Below are positions 27,086 through 35,187 of a stretch of DNA of 64,000 nt, one piece after another. A program made the position numbers and the translations under genes. Each line of letters begins with the position of its first letter. The first letter of the stretch is position 1. This DNA is from G020354785 sp964521285 (GTDB lineage: Bacteria; Bacteroidota; Bacteroidia; Bacteroidales; UBA10428), in the NCBI GenBank assembly GCA_964521285.1, contig CAZFQS010000009.1:81128-145127 (forward strand). The letters are read 5' to 3'. The notes below the pieces were generated by a model. The model saw only the letters and a list, made by a program, of their open reading frames with translations. It did no database searches and was not told the DNA's origin.

Positions 27086-28968
27086 TTTATAGATGAGTTG
27101 ATTACAAAATCTGCAAATTTACTCTCTTTTTCTATTAGTTGGTATTCATCTTTCTCCCTTTTTTCTAACAACAGTTTTATTTCGTCATCATTTTTACCTC
27201 TCCAGCAGTAATATTCTTTTATCCTGGTCTTAAAAGTGCGGTCATCAATTTTTAAAAAAATCTTTAAGTCCGGGATATTCCGCAGTTCCTCCCTGCTTAA
27301 CGCAACAATACCTTCAATTATTATGATATCTTCATCTTTAAACCTGTATTCCAGTGGTTGTGCCTGCCTTTCAGGGTGGTTAGGGTAGGAGAGTAGTCCG
27401 ATTTTCCTGCCGGCCAGTAAGCCGGCCAGGTCAGTGATAAGGTCATTTATCCTGAATCTGTCGTAAACGTTTTTACAGCTATCTCTTTTATCCTCTGGTA
27501 GAATCCAGTTATCCAGTTCAACTATTAAAACCTTTAATCCATTCTGAGTGAATTTATGACTAATATATGCTGCAAAGTTGCTTTTGCCTGACTTTGCATT
27601 ACCTCCAATACTTATTATAAAAGGATTTTTATTTTTTCTTTCATAAAAAAGTTTATGTATCTTCTCTGATATGTCACGGTAAGGTTCATTGACTATAAAT
27701 CTTGAGGCCTCAAGCAGATTTTTAAAGAAAAACTCAGGTTTTACAGCAGTTTTTTTAACTCCATAACCTGTCATCACCCCAACTGTTTTACAGCCCGCAT
27801 TTTTCCCTGCAATAACATCTCTCTCTGCATCACCTATCATCCACGACTTTGACAAGTCAATATTAAAATCACTGGCAGCCTGCCTGAACATTCCTGTCCT
27901 TGGTTTTCTGCACTCACATTCTATTTTATATTCAGACCTTTCCTCGGGATAGCCTTTATCAGGATGGTGCGGACAGTAATAAATGGCATCCAGTTTTGAA
28001 TGTTCATTGCCCAGTTCAGTCTCGATTTTATTATGTATATATTCAAGTTCATCAATGGTACAAAGATTCCTTGCTATAACAGACTGGTTAGATACAATAA
28101 CTGACAGGTAATCTGAATTATTGATTTCTCTGATAGCTTCCGCTGTAAAGCTGAATAACTCCATATCTTCCGGCCTGTAAATAAGATCCTTTTCAACATT
28201 AGTTACTCCGTCGCGATCCATAAATATAGCTTTTTGCTTTTTCTCAAAGTTTAGCTGGTTAATCTTTCCTGATTTATAGTCTGCATTAACCTGTTCGAGG
28301 CGTTCCGGAGTTCCTGTGTCTTTAAGGTATTCAAAAGTATTGTACCCGAACATCATTATATCTTTATAAATGACGGGGAATATATCTCTGCCAAAATCTG
28401 CTTTTTTCCCCTTTTCCAGATATCTGAGAAATAAAGGACTTAAAATATACACTCCTGCATTAACAAGATTTTTGTAATATTTTCCCTTTTCATGAGGTTT
28501 TGGATGAACGGCAATAACCCTGTTGTCTTTGTCAGTTTCAATTAAATCGCTGTCGTAAGGATGGTCGTTGGGATGCAGTACCAGTGTACATATACTGTTT
28601 TTATCCTTATGGAACTTAATGAATCTTTGAAGATTCATGTTTATCATTATATCACTGTAAAATACTATAAAATCTTCGGTAAGGAGGTGTTCAATTTTTT
28701 TTATTCCTCCCACAGTGCCGAGCGGCTGTTTTTCTTCAAAATATTGAATATTAACTCCAAGGGCTTCACCATCGCCAAAACTTTCTATAATCATTTCTTT
28801 CAGGTGATTTACGATGATGATGATATCATTTATATTATATCGTTTCAGCAAATCTATCTGATGTTCCAGAATGGATTTATCTCCAATTTTAAGCAATGGC
28901 TTTGGCAGCTCTATGGTATATTGAGCAAGTCTTGTTCCTTTACCCCCGGCCTGGATTACTGCCTTCAT
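27082..28968 (-). CDS. Triple fusion: heptose-1-phosphate nucleotidyltransferase + heptose bisphosphate phosphatase + uridine-kinase-like domain
   Basis: A 628-residue protein from the ATG at 28968; the frame is open upstream but MKAVIQAGGKGTRL is the family's true N-terminus. Domain 1 (1-235): sugar-phosphate nucleotidyltransferase like HddC, with QAGGKGTRL, KPLL and the metal Asp in FYSDIMI. Domain 2 (245-400): HAD phosphatase of the GmhB type, with FMDRDG (D251, D253), VSNQS, a zinc site CPHH...CEC (C332-C353) and MIGDAERD. Domain 3 (450-628): P-loop kinase of the uridine kinase/phosphoribulokinase type, with GNAKSGKS at 456-463, ELDNW and EGIVAL. Domains 1 and 2 cover the last two steps to GDP-heptose after HddA; the kinase target is unknown. 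Confidence 0.85.
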   Translation of the reverse strand: MKAVIQAGGKGTRLAQYTIELPKPLLKIGDKSILEHQIDLLKRYNINDIIIIVNHLKEMIIESFGDGEALGVNIQYFEEKQPLGTVGGIKKIEHLLTEDFIVFYSDIMINMNLQRFIKFHKDKNSICTLVLHPNDHPYDSDLIETDKDNRVIAVHPKPHEKGKYYKNLVNAGVYILSPLFLRYLEKGKKADFGRDIFPVIYKDIMMFGYNTFEYLKDTGTPERLEQVNADYKSGKINQLNFEKKQKAIFMDRDGVTNVEKDLIYRPEDMELFSFTAEAIREINNSDYLSVIVSNQSVIARNLCTIDELEYIHNKIETELGNEHSKLDAIYYCPHHPDKGYPEERSEYKIECECRKPRTGMFRQAASDFNIDLSKSWMIGDAERDVIAGKNAGCKTVGVMTGYGVKKTAVKPEFFFKNLLEASRFIVNEPYRDISEKIHKLFYERKNKNPFIISIGGNAKSGKSNFAAYISHKFTQNGLKVLIVELDNWILPEDKRDSCKNVYDRFRINDLITDLAGLLAGRKIGLLSYPNHPERQAQPLEYRFKDEDIIIIEGIVALSREELRNIPDLKIFLKIDDRTFKTRIKEYYCWRGKNDDEIKLLLEKREKDEYQLIEKESKFADFVINSSIK

Positions 28969-29042
28969 TATTATATTTAAGTGATAGTTTTTAAAATAGC
29001 AAAGAAAAAGAAAATATACTGAAGAACAAAAAAGCGGCAGTA

Positions 29043-29501
29043 TTAACAATATTTATTTTTCAGAAGTGTGGCAACATGCCTGTCAATAGGTAAAGTCAGA
29101 ACCTCATCAGACAGGTCTTTTATTTTTACCCACCTGAAGGATCGGTTGCCGTTCTTTAATTCCTTAAAATCAAAGGGAGTGGTGGAAATTTTAAACCTTA
29201 TATCATCTTTAAACCTTATCAGGTAATATATACTTATTATCTGATGGTCTTTATGAAAGAATGATTTCTGGAAAAAATCCGTTGTATAAAAATGATCGAC
29301 AATTTCAATGTCCTGCCCTAATTCTTCCCTTGCTTCCCTTTGCATACAATCTGCCGTCCCTTCACCGTATTTCATTCCGCCACCAGGAAACTTGGTCATT
29401 TTCTGATCCAGCAAATACTCATCTGCCAGCAGTACTTCATTATTATCATTAATTACCAGTCCGTATACCCTGATGTTAAAATGCCCGATAGTTTCTTTCA
29501 T
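29043..29501 (-). CDS. NUDIX hydrolase
   Basis: About 152 residues from the ATG at 29501, two bases from the miaA stop; a TTG four codons upstream is less likely. The NUDIX box spans GGGMKYGEGTADCMQREA and continues REELGQDI, with the GX5EX7REUXEEXGU pattern complete (about residues 39-61). NUDIX enzymes hydrolyse nucleoside diphosphates linked to another group. The place between miaA and the heptose operon suggests co-transcription; a substrate such as a sugar nucleotide is only a guess. Confidence 0.85.
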   Translation of the reverse strand: MKETIGHFNIRVYGLVINDNNEVLLADEYLLDQKMTKFPGGGMKYGEGTADCMQREAREELGQDIEIVDHFYTTDFFQKSFFHKDHQIISIYYLIRFKDDIRFKISTTPFDFKELKNGNRSFRWVKIKDLSDEVLTLPIDRHVATLLKNKYC

Positions 29502-29503
29502 TA

Positions 29504-30403
29504 TTACTTGCAATTAACTAATATAAAGTCAATAATCTTATTTGTTTCATTATAATTAAACCATTTAATATCCCTGTCTTTCCTGAACCAGGTAAGTTGC
29601 TTTCTGGCATAATTCTTAGTATTTCGTTTTATTAGTTCTACAGCGGTTTCAAAAGTAATTTTATTATTCAGGTAATCAAATAATTCTTTATAGCCTACTG
29701 TATTCAATGAGTTGAGATTTTTATCCTTGTAATAATGTTTAGCTTCCTGCAGCAATCCGCTTGCAATCATCCTGTCAACCCTGTCGTTAATATTTTTGCA
29801 GAGTTCATCCCTCTCCATTGATAGCCCGATTTTTAGAATTTTAAAGGACCTTTCCTTTATCTGATGCAGCAAAAATGAGGAGTAAGGTTTGCCTGTCATT
29901 ATACTGACTTCAAGAGCTTTCAGGATTCTTTTATGATTTTTCAGATCAACTACCGAGTAATATTCAGGATCAAGAAATTTTAATTGTTTTCTAATGCTTT
30001 CAATACCTTCATTTTTATACTTTTCTGCCAGTTCCTTTCTTAAACCAGGATCAATAGCTGGCAGGTCATCAATTCCATAACATACAGCATTAATGTACAA
30101 ACCTGATCCTCCAGCCATAACCACCCATTTATATTGCCTGAACAGCTCTTCCAGCAAATCCAGTGCTTCAAATTCAAATATGCTGGCATTGTAATATTCA
30201 TAAATAGATTTACATTGAATAAAGTGGTGTTTTACTTCAGCGAGCTCATTTTCAGTTGGAACAGCCGTGCCAATTCTTAATTCCCTGTATATCTGGCGGG
30301 AATCGCATGAAATTATTTCTGTTCTCAGTTTTTTTGCAACTTCAATAGCCACCCTGGTTTTACCAACGCCTGTGGGGCCGAGGATCACTATCAGGTATTT
30401 CAC
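29504..30403 (-). CDS. miaA: tRNA dimethylallyltransferase
   Basis: A 299-residue MiaA: P-loop LGPTGVGKTRVAIEVA (8-23), ISCDSRQIYRELRIGTAVP (35-53, including the general-base Asp region), VMAGGSGLYINAVCYGID (94-111), a GYKELFDYLN segment and the C-terminal KNYARKQLTWFRKDRDIKWF. It adds a dimethylallyl group to A37 of tRNAs that read UNN codons. The start codon is GTG at 30403, which shares one base with the aconitase stop (TAG), so translation is probably coupled. Confidence 0.95.
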   Translation of the reverse strand: MKYLIVILGPTGVGKTRVAIEVAKKLRTEIISCDSRQIYRELRIGTAVPTENELAEVKHHFIQCKSIYEYYNASIFEFEALDLLEELFRQYKWVVMAGGSGLYINAVCYGIDDLPAIDPGLRKELAEKYKNEGIESIRKQLKFLDPEYYSVVDLKNHKRILKALEVSIMTGKPYSSFLLHQIKERSFKILKIGLSMERDELCKNINDRVDRMIASGLLQEAKHYYKDKNLNSLNTVGYKELFDYLNNKITFETAVELIKRNTKNYARKQLTWFRKDRDIKWFNYNETNKIIDFILVNCK

Positions 30404-32667
30404 TACTCCTCCTGTTGTTTTATCAGATTCAGAGCTGAACCTGCCTTAAACCATTCTATCTGGTTTTCGTTATATGAGTGGGTTACCATAATCATTTCCT
30501 CGCTTCCGTCAGAATGTTGTAATACAATTCTCAGTGGCTTATCAGGTGCAAATTCCTTGAGTCCGGTTACACTTATATTATCGTCTTCCCTGATTTTATC
30601 GTAGTCGTTCCTGTTGGCAAATGTAAGTGCAAGCATACCCTGTTTTTTAAGGTTTGTTTCGTGAATACGGGCAAACGAACGTACAAGAACAGCTTTAACA
30701 CCCATATGCCTTGGTTCCATAGCTGCATGTTCGCGCGAAGAACCTTCACCATAATTGTCGTCACCCACAATTATTGTACCTATGCCTTTTTCCTTATAAA
30801 ATCGCTGAGTTTTTGGTACCTCATCATATTCACCTGTTAAATGGTTTTTTATATAATTGGTTTTGTCATTAAAAAAGTTCACAGCACCAAGTAAAAGGTT
30901 GTTTGAAATATTATCGAGGTGGCCCCTGTACTTTAACCAGGGACCTGCCATAGATATGTGGTCGGTTGTGCATTTACCCTTTGCTTTAATAAGCACCTTA
31001 AGACCTTTATAATCTTCACCGTCCCATGGCTGAAAAGGTGTCAGCAGTTGGAGGCGGGTTGAGTCTGGTTTTACCATAACTTCAATTTTACTTCCGTCTT
31101 GTGCAGGAGCCTGGTAGCCCTTATCCATAACATCATATCCTGCAGCAGGTCTTTCATATCCCTGAGGTTCGTCAAGCTTCACATTTTTACCGTCTTTGTT
31201 TACAAGATAATCTGTAAGCGGATTAAATGTCAGCTTGCCTGCCAGGGCAAATGCAGTAGTAATCTCAGGCGAAGCTACAAATCCGTGTGTATTTGGATTA
31301 CCGTCGTTGCGTTTGGCAAAGTTGCGATTAAAGGAGGTCATTATTGAGTTTTTCTTTTGCTTTTCGGCTCCCTTTCTTGCCCACTGTCCGATGCATGGTC
31401 CGCAGGCATTGGCCAGCACAACACCGCCAATTTTTTTAAATTTATCAAGTAATCCATCCCTTTCTGCAGTATATCTTACCTGTTCTGATCCCGGAGTCAC
31501 TGTAAACCCCGATTTAAGCTCAAGTTTTTTATTAATGGCTTGCTGTGCTATTGAAGATGCCCTGGTAAGGTCTTCGTATGAAGAATTTGTACATGATCCT
31601 ATAAGTCCAACTTCAAGCTTCGCAGGCCATTTGTTTTTTTTAACTGCTTTAGCAAATTGTGAAACAGGGGTAGCGAGATCAGGTGTAAACGGACCGTTTA
31701 TATGAGGTTCAAGTTCCGATAGATCAATTTCTATTAACTGGTCGAAGTATTCATCCGGACTGGCATACACTTCAGGATCGCCAGTAAGATAAGTTACTAT
31801 GTTATCAGCCATTGCAGCAACATCATCCCTGCCTGTAGCATTTAAATAATCTGCTATTTTCTGGTCGTACCCGAATACTGATGTTGTGGCTCCTATCTCT
31901 GCTCCCATGTTACAAATTGTACCTTTGCCTGTGCAGGATATGCTTCCTGCTCCGTCCCCGAAATATTCTATAATATAACCTGTACCCCCCTTAACAGTGA
32001 GTATACCTGCAACTTTTAATATCACATCCTTGGGTGAAGTCCAGCCACTTAGTCTTCCGCTAAGTTTAACACCTATTATTTTAGGAAATTTAAGCTCCCA
32101 CGGCATGCCGGCCATAACATCCACAGCATCGGCACCTCCCACTCCTATGGCTATCATGCCCAGGCCCCCGGCATTGGGTGTATGAGAATCCGTCCCTATC
32201 ATCATCCCTCCGGGAAACGCATAATTTTCCAGTATAACCTGATGAATAATACCTGCTCCCGGCTTCCAGAAACCGATTCCATATTTATTTGATACTGTTG
32301 CAAGAAAATCATATACCTCTTTATTAGTTATCCCTGCTGCCTGTAGGTCCTCCTGTGCGCCTGATTTTGCCACAATAAGATGATCACAATGAACAGTGGA
32401 AGGAACGGCGACCTTTTTTCTGCCTGACTGCATAAACTGCAGTAATGCCATCTGGGCAGTAGCATCCTGCATTGCAACCCGGTCGGGTTTGAAATTTACA
32501 TAATCTGTACCCCTGACATAGGGTTTTTCCTTATCACGGGAATCAAGATGGGCATATAATATTTTTTCAGTTAGTGTTAAAGGTTTATTAATGATTCTTT
32601 TTGCTAAATCTACGCCTTGTCTGAAATCTTCATAAACAGATTTTATCATTTCAATATCGAATACCAT
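30403..32667 (-). CDS. acn: Aconitate hydratase (mitochondrial-type)
   Basis: A 754-residue aconitase, the length of the mitochondrial/AcnA-like single-chain type. Substrate and cluster signatures: MIGTDSHTPNAGGLGMIAIGVGGADA (about 155-180), the first cluster Cys in IGSCTNSS (about 357), the last two in ANACGPCIGQW (about 420-430), SFNRNF, and the swivel domain with GDDNYGEGSSREHAAMEPRH (about 640). It interconverts citrate and isocitrate in the TCA cycle using a [4Fe-4S] cluster. It heads the minus-strand run towards miaA and the heptose genes; hypE ends 65 bases upstream. Confidence 0.97.
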   Translation of the reverse strand: MVFDIEMIKSVYEDFRQGVDLAKRIINKPLTLTEKILYAHLDSRDKEKPYVRGTDYVNFKPDRVAMQDATAQMALLQFMQSGRKKVAVPSTVHCDHLIVAKSGAQEDLQAAGITNKEVYDFLATVSNKYGIGFWKPGAGIIHQVILENYAFPGGMMIGTDSHTPNAGGLGMIAIGVGGADAVDVMAGMPWELKFPKIIGVKLSGRLSGWTSPKDVILKVAGILTVKGGTGYIIEYFGDGAGSISCTGKGTICNMGAEIGATTSVFGYDQKIADYLNATGRDDVAAMADNIVTYLTGDPEVYASPDEYFDQLIEIDLSELEPHINGPFTPDLATPVSQFAKAVKKNKWPAKLEVGLIGSCTNSSYEDLTRASSIAQQAINKKLELKSGFTVTPGSEQVRYTAERDGLLDKFKKIGGVVLANACGPCIGQWARKGAEKQKKNSIMTSFNRNFAKRNDGNPNTHGFVASPEITTAFALAGKLTFNPLTDYLVNKDGKNVKLDEPQGYERPAAGYDVMDKGYQAPAQDGSKIEVMVKPDSTRLQLLTPFQPWDGEDYKGLKVLIKAKGKCTTDHISMAGPWLKYRGHLDNISNNLLLGAVNFFNDKTNYIKNHLTGEYDEVPKTQRFYKEKGIGTIIVGDDNYGEGSSREHAAMEPRHMGVKAVLVRSFARIHETNLKKQGMLALTFANRNDYDKIREDDNISVTGLKEFAPDKPLRIVLQHSDGSEEMIMVTHSYNENQIEWFKAGSALNLIKQQEE

Positions 32668-32732
32668 AACAAAAAAGTTTTATTAATTACTTAATGAAAT
32701 GCAATATAATAAAAATATTAAACAGCTTTAAA

Positions 32733-33746
32733 TTAACAAATACGGGGTAGCATTTCTCCCGTGAGCTTATCAATTATCCTTGATCCGCCAACTATGGACT
32801 GAAGTACAGCTTTCCCTGGATTATCAGGAGTAATTTCACCAATTATTGCACTATCCCTGCCATATTTATTCTCTTTTATGATTGCTAAAGCTTTATGGGA
32901 AGACTGGGCTGATACTATCATTAATACTTTTCCTTCATTTGCCAGAAACATAGGATCATAACCAAAGATCTCACACATGCCTCTGACACTTTCCCTTACA
33001 GGCAAGTCACTTTCATTTATAGTAATGCCGAACTTTCTGTTTGCTGTAATTTCCGACACTATAGTTGCCAGTCCGCCCCTGGTAATATCGCGCATAAATT
33101 TTATATCAGCACCACTATCAAGAACCGATTTAATGAGATGATTCAGGGAAGCACAGTCTGTTACAATTTCAGCTTCAAATTTAAGGTTTTCCCTTGCACC
33201 CATAACAGCAATTCCATGGTCCCCTATATAACCGTTTACTATAATTTTATCACCGGGTTGTATGTCATTTCCTGTAGAAATATTTTCAAATTTCCTTTCC
33301 AGAATGCCAATACCTGCCGTATTGATGAATATCTTATCACACTGCCCTTTATTTACAACTTTTGTGTCGCCTGTAACAATTCTTACGCCTGCTTTATCTG
33401 CCTCTTCACGCATCGATTGTGTAATTGTTTCAAGATCATCTATTGAGAAACCTTCTTCAATAATAAATGCAGCGCTTAAAAACACAGGCTCTGCGCCTGA
33501 TACAGCAAGATCATTTATTGTACCGCATACTGACAGTTTCCCTATATCGCCGCCCGGGAAAAAAACAGGATCAACAACATAAGAATCGGTAGTGAATGCC
33601 AGCAATTTATCGTTGATGTTTATAACGGCCGAATCGGTCATGGCATTAAGAACAGGATTATCAAAATATTCAATAAACGATTTTTTTATTAAATCACTGG
33701 TAAGTTTTCCTCCGCTGCCATGACCTAAAAGTATAGTTTTGCTCAT
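32733..33746 (-). CDS. hypE: Hydrogenase maturation protein HypE
   Basis: A 337-residue HypE of the PurM fold: LLGHGSGGKLTSDLI, the ATP/metal region AFTTDSYVVDPVFFPGGDIGKLSVCGTINDLAVSGA, TGDTKVV, MRDITRGGLATIVSEI, and the invariant C-terminal cysteine in LPRIC. That Cys receives a carbamoyl group from HypF and is dehydrated to thiocyanate, the source of the cyanide ligands of [NiFe] hydrogenase. Intact C-terminus, so it should be active. Separated from hypD by a long perfect hairpin. Confidence 0.97.
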   Translation of the reverse strand: MSKTILLGHGSGGKLTSDLIKKSFIEYFDNPVLNAMTDSAVININDKLLAFTTDSYVVDPVFFPGGDIGKLSVCGTINDLAVSGAEPVFLSAAFIIEEGFSIDDLETITQSMREEADKAGVRIVTGDTKVVNKGQCDKIFINTAGIGILERKFENISTGNDIQPGDKIIVNGYIGDHGIAVMGARENLKFEAEIVTDCASLNHLIKSVLDSGADIKFMRDITRGGLATIVSEITANRKFGITINESDLPVRESVRGMCEIFGYDPMFLANEGKVLMIVSAQSSHKALAIIKENKYGRDSAIIGEITPDNPGKAVLQSIVGGSRIIDKLTGEMLPRIC

Positions 33747-33769
33747 ATCAGTAATATTAGTTTATAACA

Positions 33770-33811
33770 ATTATCCCTGCCTGCGCTAAAGTTTCGGCAG
33801 GCAGGGATAAT
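33770..33811. repeat. Perfect 15-bp inverted repeat between hypD and hypE
   Basis: Arms ATTATCCCTGCCTGC (33770-33784) and GCAGGCAGGGATAAT (33797-33811) around a 12-base loop, ending exactly at the hypD stop codon. The G/C-rich CCTGCCTGC core stands out in this AT-rich genome and resembles REP-like palindromes scattered between genes in Bacteroidetes. It lacks a U tract right after the stem. It may protect the hypCD message or reduce hypE expression. Confidence 0.6.
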
Positions 33812-34891
33812 TTAAAATTTAAAATTATAATACGCCTGGCATGTCCCTTCATTTGAGACCATACATGTTCCAACCGGATTAGACGGAGTGCAAACCCTCT
33901 TAAAAAGACTGCAATCAGTCGGTCTCTTTAATCCTTTTAGTATTTCACCGCAAATACAACCTTTTGGCTCTTTGGGTTTTTCAACCCTGACATTTATCTT
34001 TTTTTCAGCATCAAATGATTCATATTTTTTTCTCAAACCAAGTCCGCTCTTCTGTAAAACTCCAAGTCCCCGCCACCAGTCATCCCGGGGCTCAAATACT
34101 TCATTAATCATATGCTGGGCAATAAGATTACCTTCATAATCTACAGCTCTTTTGTATTGTATTTCAACTTTGGGCTTATCGTTTTCCAGTTGCCTTACCA
34201 GAAAATAAATTGACTGCATTATATCAACCGGTTCGAAGCCTGATATCACTATTGATAAATTATATTTCTTTGTAAGATCGTCATACATTTTTGCACCGGC
34301 AACTGTTGTTACATGCCCGGGTCCGATATACCCGTCTATTTTGATACCTTCATCAAGAAGGGCAGCCATAGCCGGAGGCATAACTTTGTGTGAACTGTAA
34401 AGGAAAAAATTGTTAATATTCTTTTTTGAGGCTTCTAATATTGCGATAGCACTTGATGGAGTTGTAGTCTCAAAACCTATTCCAAGGAATATAACCTTTT
34501 TATTTTTATTTTGCTTTGCAATATCCAGGGCTTCCAGTGTAGAATAAACAACCCTTACATCAGCACCACCGGCTTTTTCTTTATCCAGACTTGAAGAAGA
34601 TCCGGGCACCCTTATTAAATCTCCGTAGGTGGTTATTATTGTATTATCAAGTCGTGAATAAGCTACAGACCTGTCAATAAATCTTATATCAGTGACACAT
34701 ACAGGACATCCGGGGCCTGATAATAACTCAATATTCCCGGGTAGAAGTGATGGTATGCCGAACTTGTGGATTGCCATAGTATGACCCCCACAAACTTCCA
34801 TTATAGTTATTTTTTTTCCGGATATTTGTTTTATTTTCCGGGATAGTTCCTGAACGAGCTCCTTATCTCTGAATTCATCTATATATTTCAA
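33812..34891 (-). CDS. hypD: Hydrogenase maturation protein HypD
   Basis: A 359-residue HypD. Start is a TTG at 34891: homology begins at MKYIDEFRDKELVQ and no ATG is available upstream. Essential motifs: IMEVCGGHTMAIHKFGI, LLSGPGCPVCVT, FLGIGFETTTPSSAIAI, ISGFEPVDIMQSIYFLVRQL, and the cluster cysteines at the C-terminus (CICGEILKGLKRPTDC, then VCTPSNPVGTCMVSNEGTC). With HypC it builds the Fe(CN)2CO group on iron. It sits 24 bases after hypC. Confidence 0.97.
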   Translation of the reverse strand: MKYIDEFRDKELVQELSRKIKQISGKKITIMEVCGGHTMAIHKFGIPSLLPGNIELLSGPGCPVCVTDIRFIDRSVAYSRLDNTIITTYGDLIRVPGSSSSLDKEKAGGADVRVVYSTLEALDIAKQNKNKKVIFLGIGFETTTPSSAIAILEASKKNINNFFLYSSHKVMPPAMAALLDEGIKIDGYIGPGHVTTVAGAKMYDDLTKKYNLSIVISGFEPVDIMQSIYFLVRQLENDKPKVEIQYKRAVDYEGNLIAQHMINEVFEPRDDWWRGLGVLQKSGLGLRKKYESFDAEKKINVRVEKPKEPKGCICGEILKGLKRPTDCSLFKRVCTPSNPVGTCMVSNEGTCQAYYNFKF

Positions 34892-34915
34892 TTTCCGGGA
34901 GTAATTTTATTAACG

Positions 34916-35158
34916 TTAAGTATCGTCTTTTTCCTGTTCCTGGTTGATATTCTCCATTTCCCTTATCAGTTTAAGAGTTTCCTGTGCTTCATCATCGCTT
35001 ATTTTCTGCAGTGCGAAACCGGCATGCACGAGAACATAATCGCCTTCTTTAATATCATCGATCATGTGCAGTCCGACATTGATTATTGTTCCGCCTACCG
35101 ATGCCCTGGCAGTTTTTCCTTCAATTGATAGTATTTTAGCAGGTATACTTAAGCACAT
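34916..35158 (-). CDS. hypC: Hydrogenase maturation chaperone HypC
   Basis: An 80-residue HypC/HupF. It begins MCLSIPAKI; the Cys after the initiator Met is the essential iron-binding residue, which fixes the start at 35158. The small beta-barrel pattern follows (VGGTIINVGLHMID, GDYVLVHAGFALQKIS, DDEAQETLKLI). It carries the Fe(CN)2CO precursor between HypD and the hydrogenase large subunit. An acidic, Gln-rich tail of about 10 residues extends beyond the core. Confidence 0.97.
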   Translation of the reverse strand: MCLSIPAKILSIEGKTARASVGGTIINVGLHMIDDIKEGDYVLVHAGFALQKISDDEAQETLKLIREMENINQEQEKDDT

Positions 35159-35187
35159 TTATTTATTTGTTGTTACGTTTTTAAATC

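Noticed and set aside
27401..27440. CCTGCCGGCC/GGCCGG palindrome-like sequence
   Set aside because: It lies inside the kinase domain coding region of the fusion gene and follows its codons; not counted as a REP element.
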